This document shows positions 47,338-56,926 of a DNA stretch of 64,000 nt, in pieces. This DNA is from Pseudomonas monteilii NBRC 103158 = DSM 14164 (lineage in GTDB: Bacteria > Pseudomonadota > Gammaproteobacteria > Pseudomonadales > Pseudomonadaceae). The notes below the pieces were generated by a model that had not been told where the DNA came from, did not search any database, and was given only the letters and a program-made list of their open reading frames with translations. Location: contig NZ_BBIS01000018.1 in assembly GCF_000730605.1 (NCBI RefSeq), forward strand, positions 62,001-126,000, written 5' to 3'. How positions within the stretch are numbered: position 1 is the stretch's first letter; each line of letters begins with the position of its first letter. The position numbers were made by a program, and so were the translations under genes.

Positions 47338-48996
47338 TCAGCGCTCCAGCGCGCGCAGCACCGCACGGTCGGCCGGGTCACGGGCCACCTTGCCGATCAC
47401 CTGCGAACCAATCTGCATAGCGCCTGGTTCCAACGGACTGTCGAGCTCTTTAGGTTGAATCAGAAATACCCGAACCGTGTTGGATTCACGGGTCTGCCGA
47501 TAGCTGAACATCCTCCCCAGATAAGGAATATGCCCCAGCACCGGAGTACGCTTGATCACCTCCCCACTCTCGTCACGGGTGAAGCCGCCTACCAGCAGGC
47601 TTTTGCCACGCGGCACTCGAGCAACAGTGCTGATACGCGTTCGGCCAACCGTCGGCAACGCGTCGATCGCGGACGACTCCGTGGTCGAGTCGACCACACT
47701 GCCGTCCTCGATATTGAGCGCCATCTCAACTTCTCCGGAGGCTGATATCCGTGGCAAGACGCTGACCAGGGTGCCGTAAGTGACATGTTCGAGCTCAACA
47801 CTGCGCTCACCGATCAGTCGTGCATAGAACGTACGGTTATTGTCGAAAATCGCCGGAACGTTTTCTTGGGTCAGCACGACAGGCCGCGAAACCACCCGGG
47901 CGCGGTTGTCGGTTTCCAGCGCCGAAATGGCAGCCATGAACGAAGTGCTATCCAGCGTGCTCAGCGAGCCGCCGTTGAGCGATGCTGCCACCTTCGAGCC
48001 GACCTTGAACGACCCCTTCCAGTCGACGCCCAACTCATTGAGGTCGTCCTTCTGCAGGTCGATGATCCACAGGGAGAGCTCGACATGGCGCTTTGGCTCA
48101 TCGAGCGCAGCAACCAGATTCTCGATAAAAAGCACCTGTTCCGGGAGCCCCTTCACCAGAAGGCTATTGGTATCGGGGTAGGCCACTACACGGATATTGC
48201 CGGCAGCCAGATCACGAGCAATAACCCGCGGCGTAGCCGTGTCGGAAGATGCGACGTCGGGAACACCCAACCCCTCCAATGGAAAGCCCGGCATGCCACC
48301 CGCACGTCCTTCTCCGTCCTTGTTGATCACCGCGTCGACACCACGGCTTTCCCCCTTGAGCAGCGTCTCGATAGCCGTCGCAATGCCGGGTACCGTGATG
48401 CTTTGGTCGCGCAACTCGTAATTGCGATCTGCAACGAAGGTATTGCGCAAATTGATAACGCCAATGCGCTGCTGTCCGAGTTGCAAGCCGGCACTTTGGT
48501 TGTCCATGAACTGCGCGGCCTGCGCCACCAGGTCGACATAGATCGGCGGGCCGGAAATGTAAAAGGTTCGCAACCCGTCGTGACGCAAAGGGTATCGGGC
48601 ATCGCGCAAACCAGAGTTGCGCAGGAAGGCCTCCAGCTTCTGAACCGTGATGGTATTCAACGAGATGACCGTGCTTTTCGCTTCGGCCGCCTCATAGACA
48701 TACAACGTCTGACCATCGCTGTACCAGATTAGCGCCATTTGCCGAACAATACGCTCAAGCGTCTGCTGCGGTGCGGTAAGCGAAAAGTCGCCACTGATGG
48801 TGCGACGAGCAGCCGCTTTGCTGAGGATGACCGGCTGCCCCAAAGACGCTGATAGTGCATCGAAGAACGTGCGCAGGCCCTCCTGACGAGCCACATAACC
48901 CTCTGCAGCACGAACAGAGGCAACCGATGAAGCCATAGGCAACACGCAACAAACCACGAGCATGACAGCTCGCGGACACATACTTTTAAACGTCAT
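47338..48996 (-). CDS. invG: SctC/InvG, outer-membrane secretin
   Basis: A 552-residue secretin. A signal peptide (MLVVCCVLPMASSVASVRA, cleaved near AEG) is followed by periplasmic N domains (GLRTFFDALSASLGQPVILS) and the secretin barrel (VEMALNIEDGSV, VARVPRGKSLLVGGFTRDES, FLIQPKELD). No invH pilotin gene is in the window, so outer-membrane targeting may use another lipoprotein or none. It begins 4 bases after invF. Confidence 0.95.
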   Translation of the reverse strand: MTFKSMCPRAVMLVVCCVLPMASSVASVRAAEGYVARQEGLRTFFDALSASLGQPVILSKAAARRTISGDFSLTAPQQTLERIVRQMALIWYSDGQTLYVYEAAEAKSTVISLNTITVQKLEAFLRNSGLRDARYPLRHDGLRTFYISGPPIYVDLVAQAAQFMDNQSAGLQLGQQRIGVINLRNTFVADRNYELRDQSITVPGIATAIETLLKGESRGVDAVINKDGEGRAGGMPGFPLEGLGVPDVASSDTATPRVIARDLAAGNIRVVAYPDTNSLLVKGLPEQVLFIENLVAALDEPKRHVELSLWIIDLQKDDLNELGVDWKGSFKVGSKVAASLNGGSLSTLDSTSFMAAISALETDNRARVVSRPVVLTQENVPAIFDNNRTFYARLIGERSVELEHVTYGTLVSVLPRISASGEVEMALNIEDGSVVDSTTESSAIDALPTVGRTRISTVARVPRGKSLLVGGFTRDESGEVIKRTPVLGHIPYLGRMFSYRQTRESNTVRVFLIQPKELDSPLEPGAMQIGSQVIGKVARDPADRAVLRALER

Positions 48997-49000
48997 GAAT

Positions 49001-49771
49001 TCATTCGCCAGACAGGCCGGTTATATCGATCAAACTACTCGGCGCAATGCCGACCAGCTCTCGAATCTCTTTGGAAAAATGCGAGGAAGAGGCGTAACCA
49101 AACTCCAAGGCAACATCTGTCAGGGAGGCAGGGCCTTCAGCCATGCTCAAAAGCGCTCGTGCCGTACGCCACACACGCAACTCGGACTTGGCAGCACCAC
49201 CCAGGGCTTGACGGCAAAGCCTTCTGAAGTGTGAAACCGATACGCCATAACGGCCTGCAAGGTTCTGGAGCTTTTCACCGCCCGAACCTTGCTCCAGCAA
49301 AAAGCCGAGCAACTGATAACGCTCGCTACTGCGCAAATGACGGGCGAAAGCTCGATAGGCCGCACCACCTTGCAGCGCAAGGGTGAGATACCAGGACTCC
49401 AGCGCCGGCGCAGTTCGCCCTGGGTCACAACCTTCGCTCAACACGGCCCAGGGCTCGCTTCGAGCAGGCCGTACCTCAGGCACGCCCCCCTGATCGATGA
49501 ACAACTGCAACTTGAAAAGATTCGTTTGCGACAACGGCAGCACCCAGGCACTGCCACTGAGCACTTGCAACCCCGGGCGTAAAACCAGCAAGCCCTGCCA
49601 ACCTGGCGCCAGCCACAAGAAAGCCGAACGCTCGCGATGCGCCAGACACAGAACGTCACAGCCATTACGGATACGAATGACTTGCTCACCAGACTTCGTA
49701 AGGGCACACCAATCCCTCAGGGTTGAAATCGAGTCTGGTTTATCGCCCGCCCCCACTTCAGTTGCCACCAT
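49001..49771 (-). CDS. invF: InvF-like AraC-family activator
   Basis: About 256 residues from the ATG at 49771; a GTG at 49801 is in frame upstream. The AraC DNA-binding domain at the C-terminus has two HTH motifs (LAGRYGVSVSHFRRLCRQAL; SLTDVALEFGYASSSHFSKE). In SPI-1, InvF with SicA as cofactor activates the sic-sip and effector genes; both are present here. It is the first gene of the inv-spa block, as in Salmonella. The N-terminal half has no recognisable sensor domain. Confidence 0.92.
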   Translation of the reverse strand: MVATEVGAGDKPDSISTLRDWCALTKSGEQVIRIRNGCDVLCLAHRERSAFLWLAPGWQGLLVLRPGLQVLSGSAWVLPLSQTNLFKLQLFIDQGGVPEVRPARSEPWAVLSEGCDPGRTAPALESWYLTLALQGGAAYRAFARHLRSSERYQLLGFLLEQGSGGEKLQNLAGRYGVSVSHFRRLCRQALGGAAKSELRVWRTARALLSMAEGPASLTDVALEFGYASSSHFSKEIRELVGIAPSSLIDITGLSGE

Positions 49772-49850
49772 CACAATCACCCGGCATAGATTCCCAGCCA
49801 CTATGCTGGAGACCCGCCGAACGATCTTGATGAGAAACTGATGACAACTG

Positions 49851-49959
49851 CCTGTACCGACCTCTTCGCGGGCAGGCCGGGCCCACAGTTACCGCACCAC
49901 CTTCAGCCCTGTGAAATCCCTGTGGGAGCGGGTTTACCCGTGAAGAGGCCGGCCCTGCC
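49851..49959. repeat. REP element pair upstream of invF
   Basis: The left arm (49851-49887, with CTCTTCGCGGGC) and right arm (49921-49959, with GAGCGGGTTTACCCG) are diverged inverse copies of the same REP type as at 1.8 kb. The element lies between invF and tRNA-Gly, at the edge of the secretion locus. The rest of 49772-50044 shows no gene and must hold the invF promoter. Confidence 0.8.
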
Positions 49960-50043
49960 GAGATAGGTTTCAGCCACTGTGCAGCGGGCTCATCCGCAAG
50001 TGCGGTGACGCAGCATGAAAGGAGGGATTGAAAAATGCAGGCA

Positions 50044-50069
50044 TAAAAAAAGAGGCCCTTAGGCCTCTT
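50044..50069 (-). terminator. Rho-independent terminator after tRNA-Gly
   Basis: On the minus strand a perfect 8-bp stem AAGAGGCC/GGCCTCTT (50050-50057 with 50062-50069) with a 4-base loop is followed by a T-run. It lies about 38 bases after the 3' end of tRNA-Gly and separates the tRNA transcript from invF. Confidence 0.93.
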
Positions 50070-50106
50070 CTTTTTGTGACCCCAGCGCTGCACTGAGGAT
50101 CGAATT

Positions 50107-50182
<76 letters not shown>

Positions 50183-50197
50183 GTCGTGATGGGTGCC

Positions 50198-50225
50198 ATT
50201 CTAGCGATTTCTAAAACAGCGTCAA
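50198..50225 (-). promoter_or_regulatory. Promoter of tRNA-Gly
   Basis: On the minus strand TTGACG (50225-50220) and TAGAAT (50203-50198) are spaced by 16 bases, about 15-20 bases before the tRNA 5' end. The promoter lies just past the pgsA stop, so the tRNA can be transcribed on its own. Confidence 0.8.
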
Positions 50226-50246
50226 CCCCTTGATTCAAAAAAACTT

Positions 50247-50807
50247 TTATTTCTGCTCCGAACCTTCGCGCAGGTGCGGCCAGGCAGCCAGCAGGTAATG
50301 CACCATCGACCACAGCGTCAGCCCCGCAGCCACCAGCAGCAGCCCGTAACCCAGGATGACCCAGAAAGTCACCGCCGGTGGGTTGGCCAGCAGAATCACC
50401 AGTGCCAGCATCTGCGCGGCAGTCTTCCATTTGCCAAGGTTGGACACCGCCACATGCGCCCGTGCGCCCAGCTCCGCCATCCACTCGCGCAGTGCCGACA
50501 CCACGATTTCGCGGCCGATGATGACCGCAGCCGGCAGGGTCAGCCAGAAGTTGGCGTGGGTCTGCACCAGTAGCACCAGGGCCACGGCCACCATCAGTTT
50601 GTCGGCCACCGGGTCCAGAAAGGCACCGAACGGGGTGCTCTGCTGCAGCCGACGCGCCAGATAACCGTCCAGCCAGTCGGTGGCCGCAGCGACGGCAAAC
50701 ACGCTGCTGGCGGCCATATAGCTCCAATGGTAGGGCATATAGAACAGCAGGATGAAAATCGGGATGAGCAGGACGCGTAGAACGGTGAGCAGGTTTGGAA
50801 TATTCAT
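50247..50807 (-). CDS. pgsA: Phosphatidylglycerophosphate synthase PgsA
   Basis: A 186-residue CDP-alcohol phosphatidyltransferase that makes phosphatidylglycerol phosphate from CDP-diacylglycerol and glycerol-3-phosphate at the inner membrane. The family motif D-x2-DG-x2-AR-x8-G-x3-D-x3-D is complete ([10 protein letters not shown]...GAFLDPVAD). The ATG at 50807 gives [16 protein letters not shown]; a TTG at 50825 is less likely. It lies 33 bases after uvrC, the standard Pseudomonas order gacA-uvrC-pgsA. Confidence 0.96.
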   Translation of the reverse strand: MNIPNLLTVLRVLLIPIFILLFYMPYHWSYMAASSVFAVAAATDWLDGYLARRLQQSTPFGAFLDPVADKLMVAVALVLLVQTHANFWLTLPAAVIIGREIVVSALREWMAELGARAHVAVSNLGKWKTAAQMLALVILLANPPAVTFWVILGYGLLLVAAGLTLWSMVHYLLAAWPHLREGSEQK

Positions 50808-50840
50808 CGGTACGACTGGCTGCAAGTTGAGCCCGGCATT

Positions 50841-52664
50841 CTACTCGCTATGCAGGCTGGCATAAATTGATTCGGCAAGCTTTTTACTGATGCCGGGGGC
50901 TTTGGCGATTTCATCGATACTGGCGCGGTTGAGCTCTTGCAGGCCGCCGAAATGTTTCAGCAGGTCGCGGCGGCGCTTCGGCCCTACCCCGGCCACATCT
51001 TCAAGGCTGGAAACGCGGCGGGCCTTGCCACGACGGGCGCGGTGACCAGTGATGGCAAAACGGTGGGCTTCATCGCGGATCTGCTGGATCAGGTGCAGAG
51101 CGGCAGAATCGCCCTTGAGGGTAAATTCGTGGTGCACGTCGTTCAGATAAAGGGTCTCGAAGCCTGCCTTGCGGGTAACGCCTTTGGCCACGCCAAGCAG
51201 GGTCAGGTCGTTGAAGCCCAGTTCCTGCATCACATCGCGGGCCATGTTCAGCTGGCCCTTACCGCCGTCCACCAGCAATACATCGGGCAGCTTGCCCTCG
51301 CCGTCCTTGATACGCCCGTAGCGGCGAGTCAGCGCCTGATGCATGGCGGCATAGTCATCACCACCGGTGATGCCTTCGATGTTGAACCGACGGTAATCGG
51401 ACTTCAGCGGGCCTTCAGGGCCGAACACCACGCAGCTGGCCACGGTGGCTTCGCCGCTGGAATGGCTGATGTCGTAGCACTCCAGGCGCTGCGGCACTTC
51501 ATCCAGGCCCAGCACTTCGGCCAGGGCCTCGAAGCGGGCAGCCATGTGCTGGCGGTTGGCCAGGCGGGCGTTGAGCGCCTGCTCGGCGTTGGTGACTGCC
51601 AGCTGCTGCCAGCGGGCGCGTGTGCCGCGTACCCGGTGGCTGATGGTCAGCTCGCGGCCACGCAGCGTGTGCAGCGCCTCGGTGATGGCTTCGAAGTCTT
51701 CGTGAACCACGTTGACGATCAACTCGCCAGGCAGTTCGCGCTCTGCGTTGCCCAGGTAGTACTGGGAAAGGAATGCAGCCATGACCTCGGCCACCTCTTC
51801 CTCGATACCCACCTGCGGGAAAAAGTTCTTGCTGCCCAGTACTCGCCCACCGCGCACGCTGATCAGGTGCACGCAGGCGCCGCCCGGGTTGACGAAAGCG
51901 GCGATGACGTCGACATCGCCACTGCCACCTTCTATGTACTGCTGGTCCTGCACGCGCCGCAACAGGGCGATCTGGTCACGCAGCTCGGCAGCTTTCTCGA
52001 AATTGAGGGCCATGGCGGCCGTTTCCATCTCGGCATTCAGTTCGTTGCCCAACTGCTGGCTACGCCCTTCCAGGAACATGACCGAGTGGCGCACATCCTC
52101 AGCATATTCCTCGGCAGTCACCAACCCGGTGCAGGGCCCTTTGCAGCGTTTGATCTGGTACTGCAGGCAAGGCCGGGTGCGGTTTGCGTAATAGCTGTCC
52201 TCGCACTGGCGCACGGAAAAGGCCTTTTGCAGCAGGCTGAGGCTTTCGCGGATGGCCCCCGCGCTGGGGTACGGGCCGAAGTAGCGGCCCTTGGCCTTTT
52301 TCGCCCCACGGTGAATGCCCAACCGTGGGAACTCGCCATCGGACAGGAACACATAGGGGTAGGATTTATCGTCGCGCAGGAGGATGTTGTAGGGCGGGCG
52401 CCATTCCTTGATCAGGTTCTGCTCCAGCAACAACGCCTCGGTTTCGTTGGCGGTGATGGTGGTTTCGACCTGCGCAATACGCGCTACCAGCGCGGCGGTC
52501 TTGGGCGCCAGGCCAGTCTTGCGGAAATAGCTGGCCAGGCGCTTTTTCAGGTTCTTGGCCTTGCCCACATAAAGCAGCCGGGCTTCACCGTCGAACATCC
52601 GGTAAACGCCCGGGCGACCGCTGCAGGTCGCCAGGAATGCGCTGGCATCAAACACTTGGGACAT
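50841..52664 (-). CDS. uvrC: Excinuclease ABC subunit C, UvrC
   Basis: A 607-residue nucleotide-excision repair nuclease that makes both cuts around a lesion. Domains in order: GIY-YIG nuclease (GRPGVYRMF...[14 protein letters not shown]), a Cys-containing region, UVR/UvrB-contact, the RNase H-like domain ([34 protein letters not shown]), and C-terminal helix-hairpin-helix pair ([20 protein letters not shown]). Length is standard. The gap from gacA is 5 bases, so they are co-transcribed. Confidence 0.97.
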   Translation of the reverse strand: MSQVFDASAFLATCSGRPGVYRMFDGEARLLYVGKAKNLKKRLASYFRKTGLAPKTAALVARIAQVETTITANETEALLLEQNLIKEWRPPYNILLRDDKSYPYVFLSDGEFPRLGIHRGAKKAKGRYFGPYPSAGAIRESLSLLQKAFSVRQCEDSYYANRTRPCLQYQIKRCKGPCTGLVTAEEYAEDVRHSVMFLEGRSQQLGNELNAEMETAAMALNFEKAAELRDQIALLRRVQDQQYIEGGSGDVDVIAAFVNPGGACVHLISVRGGRVLGSKNFFPQVGIEEEVAEVMAAFLSQYYLGNAERELPGELIVNVVHEDFEAITEALHTLRGRELTISHRVRGTRARWQQLAVTNAEQALNARLANRQHMAARFEALAEVLGLDEVPQRLECYDISHSSGEATVASCVVFGPEGPLKSDYRRFNIEGITGGDDYAAMHQALTRRYGRIKDGEGKLPDVLLVDGGKGQLNMARDVMQELGFNDLTLLGVAKGVTRKAGFETLYLNDVHHEFTLKGDSAALHLIQQIRDEAHRFAITGHRARRGKARRVSSLEDVAGVGPKRRRDLLKHFGGLQELNRASIDEIAKAPGISKKLAESIYASLHSE

Positions 52665-52669
52665 GAGAT

Positions 52670-53308
52670 TTACAGGCTTGCGTCAACCATGCCGTGGCGA
52701 ACGGCCAGCAAGGTCAGTTCGACGTCGCTGGTGACCGAGAGTTTTTCAAAGATCCGATAACGGTAAGTATTGACGGTCTTGGGCGAGAGGCACAACTTGT
52801 CCGAGATGATCTGCACTTTCTGGCAGCCGACGATCATCAGGGCAATCTGGATTTCCCGTTCGGACAACGCGTCAAACGGCGAACCTTGCGGCTGAAACGG
52901 TTTCAGTGCCAGCTGCTGGGCGATCTGCGGGCTGATATAACGCTGGCCGGCAAAGGCTAGCCGAATAGCCTGGACCATTTCATCAAGGCCTGCCCCCTTG
53001 GTCAGATAGCCGGCAGCGCCGGCCTGCAGCAAGCGCGTGGGGAACGGGTCTTCCTCGCACACCGTCACGGCGACTACCTTGATGTCCGGATGGCTGCGCA
53101 GCAATTTGCGGGTAGCCTCCAGGCCACCGATGCCGGGCATTTTCACGTCCATCAGCACCACATCCGGCTTGAGCTCACGGGCCAGTTTGAGCGCCGACTC
53201 GCCCGAGTCCCCCTCACCCACTACCTGCAGGCCGTCGATGTCGGCGAGCATGCGCGTAATACCGGTTCGTACCAGATCGTGATCATCGACCACTAAGACC
53301 CTAATCAA
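52670..53308 (-). CDS. gacA: Response regulator GacA
   Basis: A 212-residue NarL-type response regulator: receiver domain ([13 protein letters not shown], phosphoacceptor Asp in [13 protein letters not shown]) and LuxR-type HTH ([19 protein letters not shown]). It matches GacA closely. With GacS it activates Rsm small RNAs and controls secondary metabolism and virulence. TTG at 53308 is chosen as start because GAGG lies 7 bases upstream; GTG at 53314 is in frame. GacA may also influence the nearby type III locus through Rsm, by analogy with SirA-HilA control in Salmonella (inference). Confidence 0.97.
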   Translation of the reverse strand: MIRVLVVDDHDLVRTGITRMLADIDGLQVVGEGDSGESALKLARELKPDVVLMDVKMPGIGGLEATRKLLRSHPDIKVVAVTVCEEDPFPTRLLQAGAAGYLTKGAGLDEMVQAIRLAFAGQRYISPQIAQQLALKPFQPQGSPFDALSEREIQIALMIVGCQKVQIISDKLCLSPKTVNTYRYRIFEKLSVTSDVELTLLAVRHGMVDASL

Positions 53309-53371
53309 GCACACACCTCGTCAGCAGGGCGATTGGATCCCGCCACCTTAACAAAATTTTTCACGGTGGGC

Positions 53372-53761
53372 CTAACGCATTGATTCCGTCAGAAACGCCT
53401 GACGTTCAACGGCGAGCGGCCTCATTGTTTGCCGGGGTTGACCGTTGCTGGACAAGCGCCCCAACAGGTGCCATAACGCCGCCTGATCGTCGAACGATAA
53501 CTGCCGGAATGCCCCAAGCAAACCAGACTCATCGGTACTCAAACCTTCCAGCTGTGCTGGGGTACGAATACCGCTGAGCACATACAGCGCGTCCACGCCC
53601 CGAACCGACAACGCCGCGAGGTAATCGACCCGAGGGGTACGCTCACCGCTTTCATACTTGCCCTGAGCGTTGGGTTCAACACCGCCGATTTCGCCAAATA
53701 CTCGCTGGGTCATGCCCAGTCGTTCACGCTCTTCCCGCAGCCGCGGACCGAATCCATTCAT
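53372..53761 (-). CDS. XRE-family transcription regulator
   Basis: A 129-residue protein with an N-terminal HTH_3 domain (RLREERERLGMTQRVFGEIG, then KYESGERTPRVDYLAAL) and an acidic helical C-terminal part. Such proteins are common next to gacA in P. putida-group genomes. It lies 63 bases upstream of gacA. There is no partner toxin and no phage context. Target unknown. Confidence 0.85.
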   Translation of the reverse strand: MNGFGPRLREERERLGMTQRVFGEIGGVEPNAQGKYESGERTPRVDYLAALSVRGVDALYVLSGIRTPAQLEGLSTDESGLLGAFRQLSFDDQAALWHLLGRLSSNGQPRQTMRPLAVERQAFLTESMR

Positions 53762-53878
53762 TGGGGGCTCTCCTCTTCCCTGATATCCCAGATGCCCACC
53801 CTACCGTCCGTAGGCGGCACAAACATGTGGATCCACTATGCCCATGGTCTGGGGTCACGACAAGCCATCATTGGGCTA

Positions 53879-54310
53879 TTAATTGATGGCTCGCTGCATA
53901 CGCACAAAGCAATCGTCTTCTCCCATTTCAACGAAACCGTGGCGCTGATACAGCTGACGGGCCGGGTTGCTGCGAAACACCATAAGCCGCAGCAGCGGCA
54001 GGCGCCGCTGCCTGGCCCAGAGCGCCAACTGCTCCAATACCCAGCTGCCGACCCCGCGCCCACGGTGCTCGGGCAACAGGTGCAACTCGCGGATGAACAA
54101 CGCCTGGCGGTCCTGGCTAAGGCTGCAGAAACCCAGCAGGGTGTCGCCTTCGGTCACCAGCCACTGCTCGCGCCAGCCCCAGGCCTCGTCGAAGGCTTCT
54201 TCGATCCACAACAGGTCGTATTCGCGGTAGTACGGCAACATGGCGCGGCGCGTGAGGTCACGGGCAAAGGTGCAGTGGCGGTCGTTGGCGGGGGTTAACT
54301 GTAAAGGCAT
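53879..54310 (-). CDS. GNAT-family N-acetyltransferase
   Basis: A 143-residue GNAT protein from the ATG at 54310 (MPLQLTPAND); upstream open frame lacks a plausible ribosome site. The acetyl-CoA binding motif is RELHLLPEHRGRGVGSWVLE, and the C-terminal FRSNPARQLYQRHGF block is typical. Substrate unknown. It is divergent from the phosphate transporter gene. Confidence 0.88.
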   Translation of the reverse strand: MPLQLTPANDRHCTFARDLTRRAMLPYYREYDLLWIEEAFDEAWGWREQWLVTEGDTLLGFCSLSQDRQALFIRELHLLPEHRGRGVGSWVLEQLALWARQRRLPLLRLMVFRSNPARQLYQRHGFVEMGEDDCFVRMQRAIN

Positions 54311-54521
54311 CGCATTTCGCTCATCGGGGATGACACACGGTCGCACAAACACCGCCCCTGCGGGTACACCTCGCGTTTCTTGTAGCGAATCATCGCGCGA
54401 CCCTGCCGTTACCGTCTGTCTTGAGCCTAGATAATTCATTGATCGAGGTCACGGCCGGGTTACGAATTGTTTCTATGCTCAAAGCCTTCGGCACCCACGC
54501 CCAACGCCAACCGGAGCCCCC

Positions 54522-56138
54522 ATGGCAACCCCGTCACTGGCCAGCCAGCCGCAACTGGCCCGGCGCGATTCCCGCCCGCAGCTTGCCCACACGCCAGGGC
54601 GCGCCACCCTCGTGTTGTTCTTCGGCCTGCTACTGGCCGGTATTGCCTATACCGTCTGGAGCCTGAAACAGGATGTAACGGCCAGCGGAACGGTAATCAC
54701 CACGGTCACACCGTTCCTTCTACTGGGCCTGGCGCTGCTGATTGCCCTGGGCTTCGAATTCGTCAATGGCTTTCATGACACCGCCAATGCAGTCGCCACG
54801 GTCATCTACACCCACTCGCTGCCAGCACCGGTGGCGGTCGTCTGGTCCGGGCTTTGCAACTTCCTTGGCGTGTTGCTTTCCAGCGGCGCGGTGGCGTTCG
54901 GCATCATTGCCCTGCTGCCGGTGGAGCTGATTTTGCAGGTCGGCTCCTCGGCCGGCTTTGCCATGGTCTTCGCCCTGCTGCTGGCCGCCATCATCTGGAA
55001 CCTCGGCACGTGGTGGCTGGGCCTGCCAGCCTCGTCCTCACACACCTTGATCGGCTCGATCATCGGCGTGGGTGTGGCCAACGCGCTGATGCATGGGCGT
55101 GACGGCACCAGTGGCGTAGACTGGGCCCAAGCCAGCAAAGTCGGCTATGCCTTGCTGTTCTCACCCCTGATCGGCTTTGCCTGCGCGGCCTTGTTGCTGA
55201 TGGCGTTGCGCGCACTGGTCAAGCGCAAGGAACTGTATCAGGCGCCGGAAAGCTGCACCCCACCACCGTGGTGGATCCGCAGCGTCCTGATCCTCACCTG
55301 CACCGGCGTATCCTTTGCCCACGGCTCCAACGACGGCCAGAAAGGCATGGGCCTGATCATGCTGATCCTGGTCGGCACCCTGCCCATGGCCTATGCCCTG
55401 AACAAGACCATGCCCAACGAACAGGCTTTGCAGTTTTCTGCCGTCGCCGAAGTAACCCGCCAGGCGCTGGTGCGCAGCGACCCGCAAGCGGCCCCGGCCG
55501 ACCCGCGCCAAGTACTGACCTTGTTCATTGCCGAGCCCAGGGCCAGCCCGCAACTGGTGCCGGCACTCGCGGCGCTGACCGGGATGATCGGCGACCAGGT
55601 CAAAGGCTATGGCTCGCTCAAGCGCGTGCCGGCCGAAGCCATGGCCAATGTGCGCAACGACATGTACCTGACCAGCGAAACCATTCGCCTGATCGAGAAA
55701 AAACACCTGGTGGCATTCGATGCCGACACCCGCAGCCATGTAGAACTGTTCAAGGCCCAACTGGACGATGCCACCCGCTACATTCCACTGTGGGTGAAGG
55801 TGGTCGTGGCCATCGCGCTGGGGCTGGGCACCATGGTTGGCTGGCGGCGTATCGTGGTGACGGTGGGCGAGAAGATCGGCAAGACCCACCTGAGCTATGC
55901 CCAGGGCGCCTCGGCTGAAGTGGTTGCGATGTGCACCATCGGCGCGGCGGACGTGTTCGGGCTGCCGGTTTCGACCACCCATGTGCTGAGCTCTGGCGTG
56001 GCCGGCACCATGATCGCCAACGGCTCAGGCATACAGAAACGCACACTGATCAACCTGCTGATGGCCTGGGTGCTGACCCTGCCGGCAGCCATGGTGCTGG
56101 CAGGGTCGCTGTACTGGTTGTTGAACCAGGTCCTCTAG
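54522..56138 (+). CDS. pit: Low-affinity inorganic phosphate transporter (Pit family)
   Basis: A 538-residue inner-membrane transporter with 10-12 hydrophobic spans. The duplicated PiT signature is present in both halves: EFVNGFHDTANAVATVIYTH near residues 80-95 and FAHGSNDGQKGMGLIMLILV near 265-285. GGAG lies 5 bases before the ATG. Family members import metal-phosphate complexes driven by protons. No PhoU-like gene is adjacent. Confidence 0.94.
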   Translation: MATPSLASQPQLARRDSRPQLAHTPGRATLVLFFGLLLAGIAYTVWSLKQDVTASGTVITTVTPFLLLGLALLIALGFEFVNGFHDTANAVATVIYTHSLPAPVAVVWSGLCNFLGVLLSSGAVAFGIIALLPVELILQVGSSAGFAMVFALLLAAIIWNLGTWWLGLPASSSHTLIGSIIGVGVANALMHGRDGTSGVDWAQASKVGYALLFSPLIGFACAALLLMALRALVKRKELYQAPESCTPPPWWIRSVLILTCTGVSFAHGSNDGQKGMGLIMLILVGTLPMAYALNKTMPNEQALQFSAVAEVTRQALVRSDPQAAPADPRQVLTLFIAEPRASPQLVPALAALTGMIGDQVKGYGSLKRVPAEAMANVRNDMYLTSETIRLIEKKHLVAFDADTRSHVELFKAQLDDATRYIPLWVKVVVAIALGLGTMVGWRRIVVTVGEKIGKTHLSYAQGASAEVVAMCTIGAADVFGLPVSTTHVLSSGVAGTMIANGSGIQKRTLINLLMAWVLTLPAAMVLAGSLYWLLNQVL

Positions 56139-56143
56139 GTCCG

Positions 56144-56839
56144 TCAGGCAGGAATCTTCAGGCCGCGCTGCACGGCTGGCCGTTCAAGGAAGGCGGCCAG
56201 TACCCGTTGCACTTCCTTGAACTGATCAAAGCCTACCAACTCCCGCGCGTTGTAACGTTCCACCAGGTTGCGTACCCACGGGAAGATGGCGATGTCGGCG
56301 ATGCTGTACGCGCCCACCATCCACTCCCGCCCTTTCAGGTGCCGATCCAGCACACCCAGCAGCCGTTTGGACTCGTTGACATAGCGATCACGCGGACGCT
56401 TGTCTTCATATTCCTTGCCAGCAAAGAAATGGAAGAAGCCAACCTGGCCAAACATCGGCCCGATGCCGCCCATCTGGAACATCAGCCACTGCAGGGTCTG
56501 GTAACGCTGGGCAGGGTCCTGACTGAGCAGTTGGCCGCTCTTCTCCGCCAGGTACTGCAGGATCGCCCCCGACTCGAACAGCGGCAGCGGCTGACCACCC
56601 GGCCCGTTGGGGTCGAGGATGGCCGGGATCTTGTTATTCGCGCTGAGCGAGATGAACTCGGGGCTCAACTGGTCATCGTTGTCAAAACTGACCTTGTGCG
56701 CCTCGTAGGCCAGGCCGATTTCTTCGAGCATGATCGACACCTTGACGCCGTTGGGTGTCGGCAGCGAATACAGCTGCAGGCGTTCTGGGTGTTTGGCGGG
56801 CCACTTGCGGGTAATCGGGAAAGCACTGAGATCGGTCAT
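56144..56839 (-). CDS. Nu-class glutathione S-transferase / disulfide-bond oxidoreductase (YfcG/YghU-like)
   Basis: A 231-residue GST-fold protein. The thioredoxin-like half (LYSLPTPNGVKVSIMLEEIG, NNKIPAILDPNGPGGQPLPL, FESGAILQYLAEKSGQLL) and helical half (TLQWLMFQMGGIGPMFGQVG; YSIADIAIFPWV) closely follow E. coli YfcG. The Thr-Pro-Asn motif replaces the catalytic Ser/Tyr, as in Nu-class enzymes that act on glutathionylated disulfides. It converges with pit, with only 5 bases between stops. Confidence 0.92.
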   Translation of the reverse strand: MTDLSAFPITRKWPAKHPERLQLYSLPTPNGVKVSIMLEEIGLAYEAHKVSFDNDDQLSPEFISLSANNKIPAILDPNGPGGQPLPLFESGAILQYLAEKSGQLLSQDPAQRYQTLQWLMFQMGGIGPMFGQVGFFHFFAGKEYEDKRPRDRYVNESKRLLGVLDRHLKGREWMVGAYSIADIAIFPWVRNLVERYNARELVGFDQFKEVQRVLAAFLERPAVQRGLKIPA

Positions 56840-56926
56840 GATCAGCCTTGCCTGGGGAATGAACCTGTCACTCTAGAGACATCCCCGGCCGCTGACCATC
56901 ACCGACCATTTATCAGCGCTGGCAAC

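Larger units (their letters stand above)
25910..49771 (-). other. SPI-1-type (Inv-Mxi-Spa) type III secretion locus
   Basis: About 24 kb in which every gene is on the minus strand. It encodes secretin, inner rings, needle, rod, sorting platform, ATPase, export gate, length regulator, gatekeeper, translocators with chaperone, acyl carrier protein, two regulators, an effector chaperone and a candidate effector. Gene order follows Salmonella SPI-1 in blocks (invFGEAC-spa, sic-sip, prg-org). This is unlike the Hrp and Psc systems usual in Pseudomonas; an SPI-1-type system has been described in P. fluorescens F113. It is bounded by tRNA-Gly and an IS630 element. Confidence 0.95.
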
